Shown here one piece after another: positions 1 through 11,601 of a stretch of DNA of 64,000 nt. The position numbers were made by a program, and so were the translations under genes. The stretch comes from Asterella californica (Eukaryota > Streptophyta > Marchantiopsida > Marchantiales > Aytoniaceae). The stretch spans positions 9,920,001 to 9,984,000 of the forward strand of contig JAYKYS010000007.1 in NCBI GenBank assembly GCA_036924285.1. The letters run 5' to 3'. The number at the start of each line of letters is the position of its first letter. Positions within the stretch are counted from its first letter, which is position 1. Below the pieces are notes generated by a model. It made no database searches. It had not been told where the DNA came from and was given only the letters and a program-made list of their open reading frames with translations.

Positions 1-1340
1 AAAGAGCCAACAGACAATCTTACCTTACCCCGTGCTTAATCTCTATCACTCTAGAAATTAATCCGTTTAGGTGTACAACAGATTGACATACCATTACCAA
101 TCCTTGTATTCTTTCTACAGACTCTATTTTCGTCCCCTAATAGAGTGTCTCACTCGGGTCTAAGGACTATCCATAGACACGGGTCGGACACTCTATTATA
201 TGCTTTCATGAAGTCTTACTTAATGAGGATTGCCTCCTGACTTATAGAGTTGTACCAATCATGCGCTAAATGTAGATCCATCACGTATCCACGATGCTCC
301 TCCTCGCTACAAAACCAATTTATTGTTGATTGATTATTTGTGGAAACATCGGTTTGACTCGATTAGCTACTAGCTTAGAGATAAGTTTATAAGTGATAGT
401 GAACAACATTATCGATCTCTAAATTTTCAACAACAGGCAAACCTCGTATTTTGGGAGGAGTTTTATCACCCCTCTCTCTTCAGGCTTCAGTCTTCAGTAT
501 CGCATTTTTCCTCCACACTACTTAGATCATTTTCACTCAATCCTCCCTAATGAAAGACCAACATCTTATCGAGAGTTTTGCTACCGTCTCATCTGTCCCT
601 TTAGTCTTGTCCCTTGGTAGGGTTAATAATGTTTCTTCTATCTCTCCTCCTCTCCGGTCTATCTCTTCTTCTATCTCTTCCTCGGCTAATAACCCCTCTC
701 TTCTCTTCTAGACCTCCCTTTTCTAGCACAAAATTATTCTCTTCCGAGATCTTTTTTTTCGTGAGCATCGGTATCTGGTCTCTCTTATGAACTACCTCGC
801 AGTTTTCACTCTCTACTCCGTAGAGATCTACATAATATTTGTGCACTTCTTCCATGATCATTTTTGGATCCTCTATTTTTGCTCCATTTGTCATTATTAG
901 TGACCTAATCATCTCTGAGTTGTACTTTGCATTAGTCTAGCAAAGAAAAATCTAGAGGGACATCTCTTTTCTTCAACCAGTTGATTCTAGATTTCTTGTG
1001 CCAGAGATATGCATCCAGGTGCTCTCTTTTCCTGAGTTTGCTGGTGGCCTCCTCGAACTCCGCTGTGCCTCCATTGCACCATCAATTTTTCACTATGAGT
1101 CTCGCTCCCTCCACTTTTTGTTGCAGAGTTTTAACATCTAAGAGCTCCTTTGGTCTATTTTCTTTTGCTCGTATCATCACTTTTATTATTCAGCCTATCG
1201 CTAAAGTCCACTTTTTCCTTGCTTCCCTCGTTCACGTGTGAGGTGTTGTCACCATGCTATTTTGATCTCATCTATGACCTCCTTGTTATTCATTAGTCCC
1301 ACATCCATTTTGTAATATGACTTTATCCTCCTGTCTTCTC
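1..1340 (-). pseudogene. LINE reverse transcriptase N-terminal half, frameshifted
   Basis: The best open piece (601-912, about 100 codons) contains IEDPKMIMEEVHKYYVDLYG, the segment just upstream of the RT fingers in plant L1 elements. Upstream, interrupted frames give the linker with RINWLKKRDVPSRFFFARL. Downstream (lower coordinates) come GVIKLLPK, then KLISKLVANRVKP, then MDLHLAHDWYNSISQEAILI and DFMKAYNRV, in the RT domain order. A purine-rich, arginine-rich stretch at 600-700 is probably a decayed or frame-shifted segment. Cut by the window edge. Confidence 0.75.
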
Positions 1341-1379
1341 TGTTATCATCAGCTGCCAAGCAAAGTCACATCTAGATAG

Positions 1380-1740
1380 AGATGTGGTCAAATAATACTT
1401 GCTAACTTGTCAAGTGAAGTGCGGTCCTCTAGATTAGGTTGCTCCTAGCCATGCGTCCAAAAAGTCACATTCGTTCGGACGGCTGAGCCATTCTTTTCTC
1501 TCTGCCTCTCGCAAGATTAGTGAATGTCTTACCGAGTCCTCATGTGTTTCTGCTATGTTAAAATCTCCCATAAGTATTCATGGAGTGCTGTCCATTCTTT
1601 CCTACATCCATGTCCATAGTTCTCTTCTGTTTGCGCTCTGTCTAAAACCCATACATGCTTATGATATCTATCGGTCTGTTGATAGTCTTCGCGTTTGTTC
1701 TCACAACGCTATTTTCAAGATTACTTCTCGTAATATGACT
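1380..1740 (-). pseudogene. LINE endonuclease (APE-like) C-terminal remnant
   Basis: On the minus strand around 1440-1580 a clean stretch reads LMGDFNIAETHEDS, then HSLILREAERKEW and FLDAWLGAT. GDFN is the conserved endonuclease/exonuclease/phosphatase motif of L1-type LINEs. In active elements this domain nicks target DNA to prime reverse transcription. The flanking sequence needs several frame changes, so this is a remnant. It lies just upstream of, and in the same orientation as, the RT remnant, as expected for ORF2. Confidence 0.72.
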
Positions 1741-1760
1741 TGTGGTTTAAGTAGTTGAAC

Positions 1761-2957
1761 CACAAGTCACAGTATTTAAAGAAATCCATAAAATATCTTA
1801 GTTAAAGTAGCTCAGGTGGTTCGTTGAAATGTATTGTGGCGCAAGTCTCTAGATCAAATCTTGGTATTTCTTTTACTATTTTGTCATACTTTATAGTAAA
1901 AACTGTAACTAAATACATTCTCTTACTCGAGTCATCAAGATCATGTCACCAGAAGAGTTATGACTTATTAGACCTAAATAATTCTCTTCTCTACATCATA
2001 CTTCTGTTCTTAATAAATATAGATAAAAAAGTAAACACGAGACATTTGTAATATGAGGAAAAAATTGATATATTGGATTTTGAACTGCTCAGCAGACCTA
2101 CTTCAATCCTATAAACACTCATAATATTAATATAGTATTCAAACTTACATGCTATATTTGGTTACATTAACATTAATACTCCTTTCTTTATACAAAGTGG
2201 TGGCAAGAGGAAAAAAAGGACTTCTCTTTTACTAACCATTAGTAATAAGTGAGAAATATAATGAATAAGAGTGGTAAATATTTTAATTTTGAAGATTATC
2301 TGTGATATAGAAAACAGAAAACAGAAAGATAACAAGTGGCTATTATATATGTAGGACCAAAAATTCGTCTCTATCAAACATAATGTTATGTCAAATTGAG
2401 TGACTCCTTTGAGATAGTTTTGATCGAGTAGATCTCAGTTTCAGACGGATTAATCACTATAATGAAATTTGCTATCATTACAGAGAGAGTCCCTTCTGTC
2501 ATAAGACTTTCCAAATCTTAAACAATGTATAACATATTCTCTATCGTCCATATTACAATAACTTATTTTTTGTTTCTCAGCCATATAATCTCAATTTAGA
2601 GGGATATATGATTCATTTTCTAGATTCTAAGATTTTGATCATTTTGAACGATAGAGCCTCAACTTCTGTGAACAAGTGAAAACGTTACAAGTGAATACAA
2701 TTTAGATGGGCTAGCCCATCTAACTAGAACTAAGGTCGCATGTGAATTAGCGCTTAGCTTTTAGCAATCTGTACAAAACTTGTCAGCCTGAGCCGAATAT
2801 ACATCCCCGACTAACTCTGGGAACTTTTGCTCGTTTATTGTTATCTAGAAAATATATAAGTATTAAGTGAAAAATATATACTAAGTAAATATAAAAATTA
2901 ATTTTTTTTATAAAAATTATTTATTAGTCCATGCCTGGAAACATGCGGAAAGCAAGA
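1761..2957. other. AT-rich intergenic stretch, nothing recognised
   Basis: No ORF with recognisable motifs, no clear repeat boundaries and no RNA gene were found. Composition is AT-rich, with runs such as the poly-T/A tract near 2890-2920. Short ORFs here look random. Confidence 0.5.
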
Positions 2958-3564
2958 GAAAACCCATAAGTGATGACTCGGCTCTCGCGCTTTAGAAAGT
3001 ACAAGATCGGAGAACGGTACACAATTACATTACGATTTAATGAGGCGTTTAATTTATACTTAACCCTTCTTGCCAAAAGAGTTAAGTATAAATTAAATAA
3101 TTATTCCCCCTCTTCCGAACTCGGAAGAGGACGAATATACATCCTCTTCTAAACGCTCACCAGCTGAAAACATAAGTTTTCGTTCTAAGAACTGGAGGAT
3201 TAAAACTGTTGCACACATATTGTGAGTTTAACTTTACTGAGTCAGTATACACATGGTAGGCAAAGCTTAAAATATCATCCGCGCACGATACTGTCAGTTC
3301 TCGCTCCCCGCCAAGATTTATACGTGCTTTGCTTTCTCGAGTGAGAAAGCAAAACATTAACCTGTGTATGATACTTCCTTACATATTCACCTCTTCTAAG
3401 TTCGGAAGAGGGGAATATGCAAAGAGATTTTAATTTATGTCTTAATCCTTCCTGGGTTAGGTTATAAATTAAAAACTGAATATTGATATATTTATTCTGG
3501 TGGGAAAGCAGACGCATTAATATCAGAAACATGTTCAGTCCGGGGGTGTTACTTATGGGTTTTC
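2958..3564. mobile_element. Foldback-like / MITE-like element rich in hairpins
   Basis: The segment is bounded by a perfect 14-bp inverted repeat, GAAAACCCATAAGT (2958-2971) and its complement (3551-3564). Inside, hairpins are arranged symmetrically. A 17-bp-arm hairpin lies at 3048-3064/3081-3097, and a related weaker TTTTAATTTAT...ATAAATTAAAA hairpin at about 3424-3475. A CCTCTTCC/GGAAGAGG palindrome lies at about 3109-3130 and a related CCTCTTCT/GGAAGAGG one at 3390-3411. A third strong hairpin, TTTGCTTTCTC/GAGAAAGCAAA, sits near 3329-3354. This mirrored layout suits a foldback element or MITE. No coding potential and no convincing target duplication were seen, so the superfamily is unassigned. 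Confidence 0.5.
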
Positions 3565-5513
3565 AGTGACTGCAAAGACAACGTGTAATCAAAGCATTAT
3601 GGAGTTTAAATTTAATTAAATATATTTAGAAAAAGTTGACTGTCTAAAATTCTACTCTTTCTATGTTATCTCAAAATCGAAACAAGGTGCAGTATTAGTA
3701 GTACTGTCTGTCTATGTATTTTTCACTATCTATTTTTACAAGCAATTTTCAACTAATTTTTTTGAGAATTTTATAGTTTATTTGATATTTTTCGTTTTCC
3801 TTCCCTGAGGCAAAAGCATGCTTTGGATGCATATTTATTCGAGTATGTCGAGGATGAAAATTTCATACACTGAGTACATTTGTCCCGAAAATTGTCAGCG
3901 AAAAACGCAAAGAGGACCCTTCCCCGGTACTCCATGAGAGTTCATTAGTTTTACTGGATTCACGCTCTTTACTTATTGGTAAACACGAATTGCCTCAGTC
4001 CGCAGAGATTCGCTATTACTTAGCTTATATAATGTAAAACACTAATCACTTAAGCGCTAGTCCACATGCGGCCTAAGAGTGACTGAGATGGGATATTCTA
4101 TTCTATATAGTTCTACTTGTGGTCTAACCGTCCAGCCGGAGGCAATGCTGGGGTTAACCGGCATTCTTTGTATTCTCAACCGACTAGAATTCCGGAAAGT
4201 CAAGTTAAAATGGAGAATAGTCGGATCTTCTACAGGCTAAAATATTACATGACGACGAATTACCTGTTAAAAAAACCGCTAGATGATGGATATAAACCGA
4301 ATACTGTTCATTACCCTCGGACAATTTCTGGTTTCAGGAAAACTTTGACATCGACGACAAACACAAGACGCTTGGAAAAAGCCAAATCGTTGACCACGGT
4401 CAATAAGAATCATAAACAATAGCAATAAGTCTTGTTTGCATAGGTTCATAAATAGACCCTCTGGATATAATACTTGGAGCTGGAGATTCCATTAGTCTAA
4501 ATTTAGACATCATTTTACCCTCCAATATTTTAGCAGTTAGAACTGTATTATTAAAACTGGCTTGGTTGTAAGTAACTCCTGTAGGTCCGTTTCAAAACCG
4601 TACGTGAAATTCTCATACCGCTCTTTTAAATAATAAATGTTCGAACATAACTTCAAACATTTATTAGCTTTAATATTATATATTTCATTTAAGTAATTCT
4701 CAATACAGTGGATGACAAACTGGGATACTTGTTTTAACACTGAGTGCTTCTCAAACCTCACCTTGTAAAAATGAACACGAGATTAGGATTTAAATCTATA
4801 ATCCTCGTTTGTCAGAGCTTTCAGAGACTGCAGAAACGTCCCACTGGAAAATATTGGACGGATGTGAGAAAATAAACAAGCATACCGCCACAGACTGCCT
4901 ACATCCATTCTTTAAAATTTTGTTATAAAATTATAAAATTACTGTAAAATTTATTATACTGGAGGTACCCAATCTCTTTACATCCAAAACTACACGAAAT
5001 CCGTTTTACCGTGCCCTATTAGGTTAGATGCCTACATGAAAAGATTATCTTTACATTCTGGTGATATTGTTACCACTGGCAGTTTTCAGATTTTATTATC
5101 GTTCATTGATATGAGAAGATTACCATACTATTATTCAAATTTCCTATTCTCGGGTAACAAAAAGTGATTCTGATCGATTGTTATTCGCCGGTTATAATTG
5201 ACAATATATTCGATATATATTCTCACATTTCACTTCCATGGCTTTCTTTAACCTCTATTATTCTTATAGTTCACTTAATATAATTTTCAAATATAATATA
5301 TTATTGTACTATACATTACTTTGGGTATTTGCGATATTGTATATGATATTAACTCGTCAGCGCTTTTCCTTCACAGAAGTTACCTTGTGAGAAGGAGAGG
5401 GATTTGATCATATATTTATTCGATTATCCTCAAAAACTATAATTAATACCCTTTTTCCAGCGTTCTAGAAAGAGCCATGTTGAAGGTGTAACTGCTATGG
5501 TTTGCTGACTACT
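3565..5513. other. AT-rich stretch, no supported gene
   Basis: An open frame of about 100 codons at 4117-4422 (plus) matches no family I recognise and has no supporting context, so it is not called as a gene. The rest has stops in all frames. No rRNA, tRNA or LTR similarity to the rest of the window was noticed. Confidence 0.4.
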
Positions 5514-5523
5514 TCATCCATCC

Positions 5524-5865
5524 CAGAAATTTGCTTGATCATACCCTTCTTAACGTTTGGTTGCTTGATCATACCCTTGACGGATTATTGACAGTCGAAC
5601 CAGTCATCTTATCTTTTCGTTCATCATTTTAGTACTTTCAACCCCGACTAAATATCACTGTAAATCAAAATATTTGACATTAAGGACACGTTAGATTATC
5701 TATATTCTCATTCCTCTAATATGTGCAATCTCACATCAATAACATCACAAAGTGACTGGTTTGACAGACAATAGCCAATCAGGGGTTTTATCAAGCCAGA
5801 AAACGTTAAGAGGGGTATGATCAAGCTCACGGAACCTGTTGGGGGTATGATCAAGCAAATTTCTG
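5524..5865. mobile_element. Mutator-like MITE with 23-bp inverted termini
   Basis: The termini are an exact 23-bp inverted repeat: 5524-5546 begins CAGAAATTTGCTTGATCATA, and 5843-5865 is its complement. The element is flanked by a direct repeat TCATCCATCC (5514-5523 and 5866-5875; an eleventh base also matches, with a one-base ambiguity at the boundary). TIRs with 9-11-bp target duplications are typical of Mutator-like elements. At 342 bp it cannot encode a transposase and would have been moved in trans. The core motif GCTTGATCATACCC recurs inside both arms near 5572-5585 and, inverted, near 5813-5826. An overlapping short ORF has no support. Confidence 0.72.
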
Positions 5866-5876
5866 TCATCCATCCC

Positions 5877-8416
5877 TACTGTATGAGTTTCACTCATCGC
5901 GCAAAAGGGATCGAGCAGACACGTCTCTGCATAGTGTGGCGTTGTGTGGTTCCCAAACGGTGGTGGAACTGTGGAAACCACAGAACCAGTTCGTACCGCC
6001 ATACGCACAGGGATGGATCACGGAATGCTGCACACTGCACACTGGAGTCTGGAAACCTGTTCACGGAAGAGAAGTACAGGAGTAGTTAACGCTTTATTGA
6101 ATTGTTGTCGTCGATGTTCCCTGAATGTCGACGCGGAGTCTGAACACGACAAACAACCTACTGCTACAGCAGTGGCGTGTACAATCGCCCGGGTGGGTGG
6201 GCGGGCGGGATCTTCCGGTCGTAAACCGTCAGGAACTGAGATTACGATATGGGAACCAGATACACACGTATGTGGTTCCCATATCTGGTCGAATCAGATT
6301 CCCGTAAAAGGTGTGCAGTTTTCCCGGTAGCCTGATCTTCTACGCAGATCAGGCGTCTGGATCTCGAGGTGCTGAGGGTGCAGAGGCGATCGCAGTACGT
6401 AACGTGTTGTTCCACAGGCGAGGAGCCCCTCGCCATGGCAGCTGGGGTTGGCTTGTGAGTTCCAGGTCACAAAAATTTACTTGACCGTATCTGGGATACG
6501 TTTGTCTGATTTGTTTCCATTTTAACTTTGCGTTACTTGATTGCACCCAGCATTGGCAACAGCAGGTCGACAGGTCAAAATGTCCTCGAAGTTATTTAGG
6601 ACAGTAAGTGCACTTAAGCGGTCCGCGTGCTAATCCGGGCAGGCGCGTCCGGTCAGGGATTCACGTAAATATGGGATATAAGGGGGTTTGACAAGGATTA
6701 TCACATCGTTGTGGCACAGCGTGTTGGGTGGTCTCCCCGATTAGAATGTACAGGTTTCCGGTTCGAATTTTTGAGTCTTGTGCTTAGGGTCCTTGTTGAC
6801 TCTGTGAATGCGGCCGCAGGCCGCGGTCATTAGGGTACTTGTCTCTCTAGAAAATCAAACCCCCTTGGTTTAGGTGTTAGAGGTTGGGCTGGTGCGGGCA
6901 GCGACACCCACGGCGTATGCTAAATATTTTCGAGGCAAAATGTCGCGTCATTTGAATGTAACCTATATATATGAACGACAAGCTATATATCGGTACAGAA
7001 AGTTCAGTTTAAAATATTTTTATAATCAGTTATTAATCTATGTTAGCTTTTATTGTCTAGTGCAGTGACTTTGCTGCACCTGCTATTACTAGTCGAAGGT
7101 GCAAGCATAGCGGGAAGAGGACAAGCGGGGGACGCCGACAGGTAAAATACTGAGACGTGGTTCGTCAATTTCGCTCGAAGGTTAGAGCACGCACGCGGTG
7201 GAGGAAGAGATCGAGCCGAGTGGAGGCGACGAGGTGGAAAAATGTATGCATTAGGAGGTGGGAGTGGAAGATACCGGCTGTTGGACGGGGTTTCTTCTTG
7301 ACTTTTCATGTTGGTGGTGGCATTCTCGTGGTTCGTTTGGTGTTGAGACTGCGTGGGTTATCTTCGTTGTTTTTCGTCGTGGAGTCGAGCATTACGAGCG
7401 CCTTCCTGCTCCTGGCATTTGCGCGATGTTTCGTTTCTGTGCATGGTATTGAGAGTGCACGGGGTTTCTTCGTGGTTTTCGTCATAGAGCTGGGCATGAG
7501 GAGCGAGGGAAGGCGGGCGATGACGATCGAGCGATTGATGGCTGCGTGGAGAAGTAGACGTTGGAATTGTGGATCGGTTGCGAGGCGGTGGATTCCTTCT
7601 CGTTTTCTGCTTGTAGTTATTTGTTCTGACTCGGCGATGTCGCCGTACGGCTTGTGCATTTCTTCTTGTTTTGTTGCATGCGTTTCTGGTCATGTCGATT
7701 TGCTGCTGCTCTAACTCGTGGGGTTGGGAGTGAACGATGATCGATGGAGGTGGACGTGAACGGGAGGACGCTGAGGAAGCGCTGGCTGTACATGGCTAGA
7801 TGCCTCCGGGGGTGTGGCCGTCGTGGATGGTGGAATGTGTCACTCGCATTTGGAGAAGCAGCATCGTCTAGCGTGGGCGGTATGGTTCAATGGTTCGGTA
7901 TGTGGTAATGTTGTATGTTTCTTGTTCTTTTCTATGTGAAATACAGACAGAAGTGATCAATGATGAGAGAAAGCTGCCTCCTGTCTGCTGTGTGCTCCCA
8001 GTCTGATGTCTGACAGCGAGTGTCCAGAGTTGATACGTAATTCTTGTGATTCAGCTCTTTTTGTTTCTCCGATCGAGCGACCGATTAGTCTTTTTGATTC
8101 TCTCCATGTAGTTGTAGATCCACAGGGGTTTCCGATTTTTTTTAGAGCGACCGATGATTAGTTTCGAGTAATCTTTCTTGGAGCTGACCCGATCTTACTG
8201 CATTTTGCCGAAGACCTTGTGTCATCTTTAGTTAAGTTCGACTACGTGTACATAGCCAGAACTTGCTATCCGTGTTGTCTGCACAGCACTCCTGTGCAGA
8301 CTTTAGCCTGTGTCGTGTTATGGATTGGCTAGGGTGTGAAACTAGCACATATCCTTATCGTACGTGTTTTGATGTTGTGAAGCCACGGAGATTATCGTGT
8401 CAAAAGATAAGGCTCC
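5877..8416. other. No recognisable gene; includes a short perfect hairpin
   Basis: Composition is more GC-rich than the left part. Overlapping ORFs on both strands at about 7157-7714 reach 185 codons, but none shows a recognisable domain, and opposing long ORFs here are more likely a by-product of composition. A perfect inverted repeat ATATGGGAACC/GGTTCCCATAT lies at 6248-6258/6275-6285. I cannot assign a function to any of it. Confidence 0.4.
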
Positions 8417-8420
8417 ACGT

Positions 8421-10280
8421 TGTCATGTCGTGGACCGGCTCCTATATGAAATCCAAAGTTCGATGCTTGTCACTCCAAAAAACACTTGTGAGAAGACAAG
8501 CTAAGCCCTTGCTTATGAGCTTTTGACACCATTTCGGATCTTCACTTTCATCGCATCAGTGGATAGAGCTCCTTGTTAGCATTCCATAGGCACTTTGTCT
8601 ACTTCGTTTGGACGCCTAGTGGAGAAGTTACAAGACTCGAAAGATGGAGAAAACAAGCTAGGCCCCAGCTTACGGGTTTTTGGCACAACTTCAGGTCTTC
8701 ACTTTTATCGCATAGATGGGTAGAGCTCGTTGTCAGCTTTCCATGGGTATCTTGTTTATCTCGTTTGGACATCTAGAGAAGAAGTTATGCGATTCGAAAG
8801 AAGGCAAATCAAGCTAGGCCCTAGTTACTTGCTGACTGGGTATTTGAGGCTTCAGGCATTATATCAAAGACGTAAGGGGCATGCTTCTTATTATTCAGGG
8901 TGAAGTTCGTACGTACAGAGACTGTAACAAGGGGGCAGCTTAAGGGCTAGCTTGCGTCTGCGATTTGTCGATGGATGGTTTGAGGATTTGGGAAGTCCAA
9001 TACACGCGCGCAAGGTGTCATTGGGTTCAGAATTGTGCAGGCTACGCACAAGTTAAGACGGTTTGAGAAGAGACGGATCGGTGTGTGTGTACTGAGGGAA
9101 ATTGAGACATAGGAAGGAGATTGAGAGATTTCAGTTATATGTGAAGGAGAGTTGGACGGTTCGGACCGTTCCGGAGTCCAAACTTGCTGTCCTTGGATCC
9201 ATCGGGATCATAACACCGAGTTCTACAGGAAATTGAAGACGATACCAGTTTTCATCGGGCGGTTTAGAAGTTCTGAGTGAAATTGGCTCGCAGGGAAGCG
9301 CTTACATCAGATTTTCGTTCATCTGCGACCTGAGGTTGGGCTGTTCTTCGCGATCGGTGAGTCAAGCTCTTCGTTCTTGGTGCCTACGCGATCAGGGAGT
9401 CTTCATCTACTCATAGGAGAAGACTACGCGTGAATTGGATTGTTGGTTTGGGTGTGGTGAGCGAGTTTGAGCCGCAGGGAGCCGATTTATGTCAGTTTTT
9501 TGCAATCTGCGATCAAATTTCTCGAGTGGTTTTGCAAGGGGAAGTCCAAACGGCTTGTTTGGAGTCTTGTTGGGTTCAGGGTAGCTAGATCTACCTACCA
9601 GAGAAGACGAATATCAATTTAGACGATCCGTTTGTGCGTGGTGTGCGGTTTTAAGCCGCAGGGAGGAGTTTTTGAAGGTTCGATCACCTGCGACCGAATA
9701 TCGGTGATATCTTGACTATCGGGAGTCGGATCTGAAGGTTTCTTGAGCCAAAGGAGTCAGGAAAGGAGACCCTATCAACATTTGAAGATCGTTTGGCGAA
9801 AAGAGAAAGTTCTCAGATAGGTCTTTTTCGGTTCCTTCGCTAGAGGTTTCGTCGTTTTGAGTTCGTTAGAGACTTAATTGGTTGTGTACGGCTTGTGGTA
9901 GCTAGCTTTAGCCAAGAGCTAGTGCTTGGATGTGGTTTGGACTTGGGTTTGGATCGCGTGATATTGTTGTGGCTCTGTTTGTTAGCAAAGAGAAGTTTTT
10001 CTTGCTTTGAGCTACGCTTCGGCGGTTTTGGGTTAGGGTTGTGATTCAGGGATTTGTTTTAGGGCTTTGAAGTAGGTTACAGACCACTCTGGTCTGTTCA
10101 TCAGTTTCGTGCTCTTAAGAGAAAGAACCGGCAGTGTACATACTTTTGGAGTTGGTATATATTGCGCGTTCGTTTTCGTGGTTGTTCTTCTCTGTCTTGT
10201 CTCTGTTCGACACAACACATCTCCACAGCCAGGAACCTCGCGTTTTCCTGGATATCCTTCACGCAATATCCGACACTATA
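8421..10280 (+). repeat. 5' LTR, family A (element 1)
   Basis: The LTR matches 14207-15983 and, more distantly, the LTR of element 4 (38983-42375 minus its insertion). The 3' boundary is set by comparing three copies: all continue through CACTATA or CACGATA before diverging, and in element 1 the next four bases after the 3' LTR are the target duplication. A weak TATA-like TATATAT lies near 10157. The U3 part carries tandem repeats described separately. LTR ends appear to be TG...TA rather than TG...CA, perhaps through mutation. Confidence 0.85.
8504..8816 (+). repeat. Two tandem ~157-bp units in U3 of LTR-A
   Basis: Unit 1 runs about 8504-8660 and unit 2 about 8661-8816. A third, quickly diverging start (GGCCCTAGTTACTTGC) follows. 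Each unit has the same succession: GCTTATGAGC/CAGCTTACGG, TTTTGGCAC, GGTCTTCACTTTTATCGCAT, GATAGAGCT, TTTCCAT, CGTTTGGAC, GAGAAG, CAAGCTAGG. The 3' LTR also has two units near 14207-14520, while element 4 has three. They lie where transcriptional enhancers of an LTR would be, but no regulatory activity can be shown from sequence. Confidence 0.75.
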
Positions 10281-10283
10281 CGG

Positions 10284-10303
10284 TGGTGAACTCGACGTGA
10301 AAG
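10284..10303 (+). promoter_or_regulatory. Candidate primer-binding site, element 1
   Basis: Three bases after the LTR comes TGGTGAACTCGACGTGAAAG. It begins with TGG, as needed to pair with the CCA end of a tRNA, and recurs in element 4 (42380, with one change) and in related form in element 2 (TGGTAACTCGACGTGAAAC at 29235). I could not assign the tRNA from memory. Confidence 0.5.
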
Positions 10304-10354
10304 TCTGGGGTGGAGATTTCTTCTGTGTGAACTTTGAAAAAGAGATTGACAATC

Positions 10355-11601
10355 ATGAGTGGGGATGGGAAAGGTGATGGAGATGGAGCTAGTGGTTCAG
10401 GTGGGTTGCCGAAGGTGCAGTTGGATCCGGCGACTACATCGATGTTCCAAGCTTTCACTATGTTCTTACGGCAGCAACAGTCTGATGAGCGGAAGGAAGC
10501 TTTAGCAACAAAGGCGCTACAAGCGGTGGTCAGCAGGATTGATTAGTTTGATGGGAGAGATGTCTCAAGATATCTGAGGCATTATGTGAAGGAGATGGAG
10601 CTGAACCGAGTCTCAGAAGATGAGATGATTGAGACGTTTGAGTTAGCAGCAGCTCCAGAGATTAGAGATCATGTTAAAATGCTAACGAAGCATTTTAACA
10701 AGGATTGGGAGACGTTTGCTTGTGCTTTGATGGATGAGTACTTCTTGGAGGACTCTGATCGAGTCACCAAGAAGTCATTCTTGGAGTGGGTTGAGCAACC
10801 GAGGAAGGGTTTACAAGCTACAGAGTTGCTCAGGGAGTTTGAGAAGCAGTTTTCACGGCTAACCAGGATGGAGAAGTTGACGTTGCAGTCCAACAAGACA
10901 GAGCTATTTCTTCGAGCTGCAGATGAGAAGTTGCAGGAGAAGCTAGAGGTACTTCTGGAAGACTGGGAGGAGGACGATGGATTGACCAGTAGCTGGAAGA
11001 AGGTTGAAGAAGCTGTTGGTCTGCTCACCAAGAGAGAGCGGAGGCGAGAGAAGATTCATGTTAGGAGACTGACACCAGCACCAACTGCTGTACACCTGTT
11101 CCTGTAGTTCGACCAGTTGTTCCTGTTGCTAGTCAGGTAGTGCCGATTGCTCCTGCTGTTCCAGTTGTTCAGACACCGATAGTATCTCCGAAGAAGGACT
11201 CAAGTCTTGAGGAGATCATGCGTGGAATGCGAGACCTGCAGATCAAGCGCACCAGATTGGAGGAACAAGGGTCTACAAGCGGAGCGAAACCTATTGAGAA
11301 GCAAGGCTGGATCCAACGGTGTATCTGGTGCGATGGTACCGATCATCCGCGCAGAGATTGCAAGGAGTTCAGTGATACCTTACAGCAAGGGGTGATCTTC
11401 TGGAAAGATGGGAAGGTAGCGTTGAGGGATACTGGTGCACTTCTTCAGACCAACTTTGGTAGAGGAGGGATGAAGAAGTTGGTTGAAGACCACCTATCAA
11501 CGCAAGCAATTGCAATCGTGGAAGCTGGAACTTATGGCACAAGGGTTGAGGATCAAGCTGAGAGGAGTTTCAACAAGGAGGTTGAGCCAAGTGGATTGTG
11601 A
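10355..11601 (+). pseudogene. gag: Gag (capsid and nucleocapsid), element 1
   Basis: Start is the ATG at 10355 (MSGDGKG), 75 bases after the LTR. The protein resembles gag of elements 2 and 4 (TSMFQAFTMFLRQQ; later LEWVEQP and LTKRERRREK). A CCHC knuckle CIWCDGTDHPRRDC (CX2CX4HX4C) lies near 11320-11362. In-frame TAG at 10544-10546 replaces a conserved glutamine. The frame moves by -1 near 11085-11100, in a Pro/Val-rich linker, probably through an indel. TGA at 11599-11601 replaces a conserved tryptophan. Gag would package RNA in cytoplasmic particles; this copy cannot make a full protein. Confidence 0.85.

Larger units (their letters stand above)
1..1760 (-). mobile_element. L1-type LINE (non-LTR retrotransposon), truncated remnant
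   Basis: Reading the minus strand from 1760 down gives, with several frame changes and stops, the usual order of a plant L1-type ORF2: the end of an endonuclease, a linker, then the first part of reverse transcriptase. Readable landmarks are LMGDFNIAETHEDS (endonuclease, about 1540-1575), RFFFARLNAKYNSEMIRSL-like text (about 880-960), IEDPKMIMEEVHKYYVDLYG (about 805-870) and the RT segment LVANRVKPMFPQIIN followed by DFMKAYNRV (about 190-390). The element continues past the left window edge, so the catalytic YADD box is not visible. No target duplication or poly(A) tail can be assessed. Homology class is confident; the element is clearly dead. Confidence 0.82.

Noticed and set aside
5744..6330. 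Overlapping ORFs on both strands around the MITE
   Set aside because: They partly consist of MITE sequence, have no recognisable motif and overlap each other in several frames.
7157..7714. 185-codon ORF as a host gene
   Set aside because: No domain, opposing ORFs of similar size on the other strand, and no codon or start context. Likely a composition effect.
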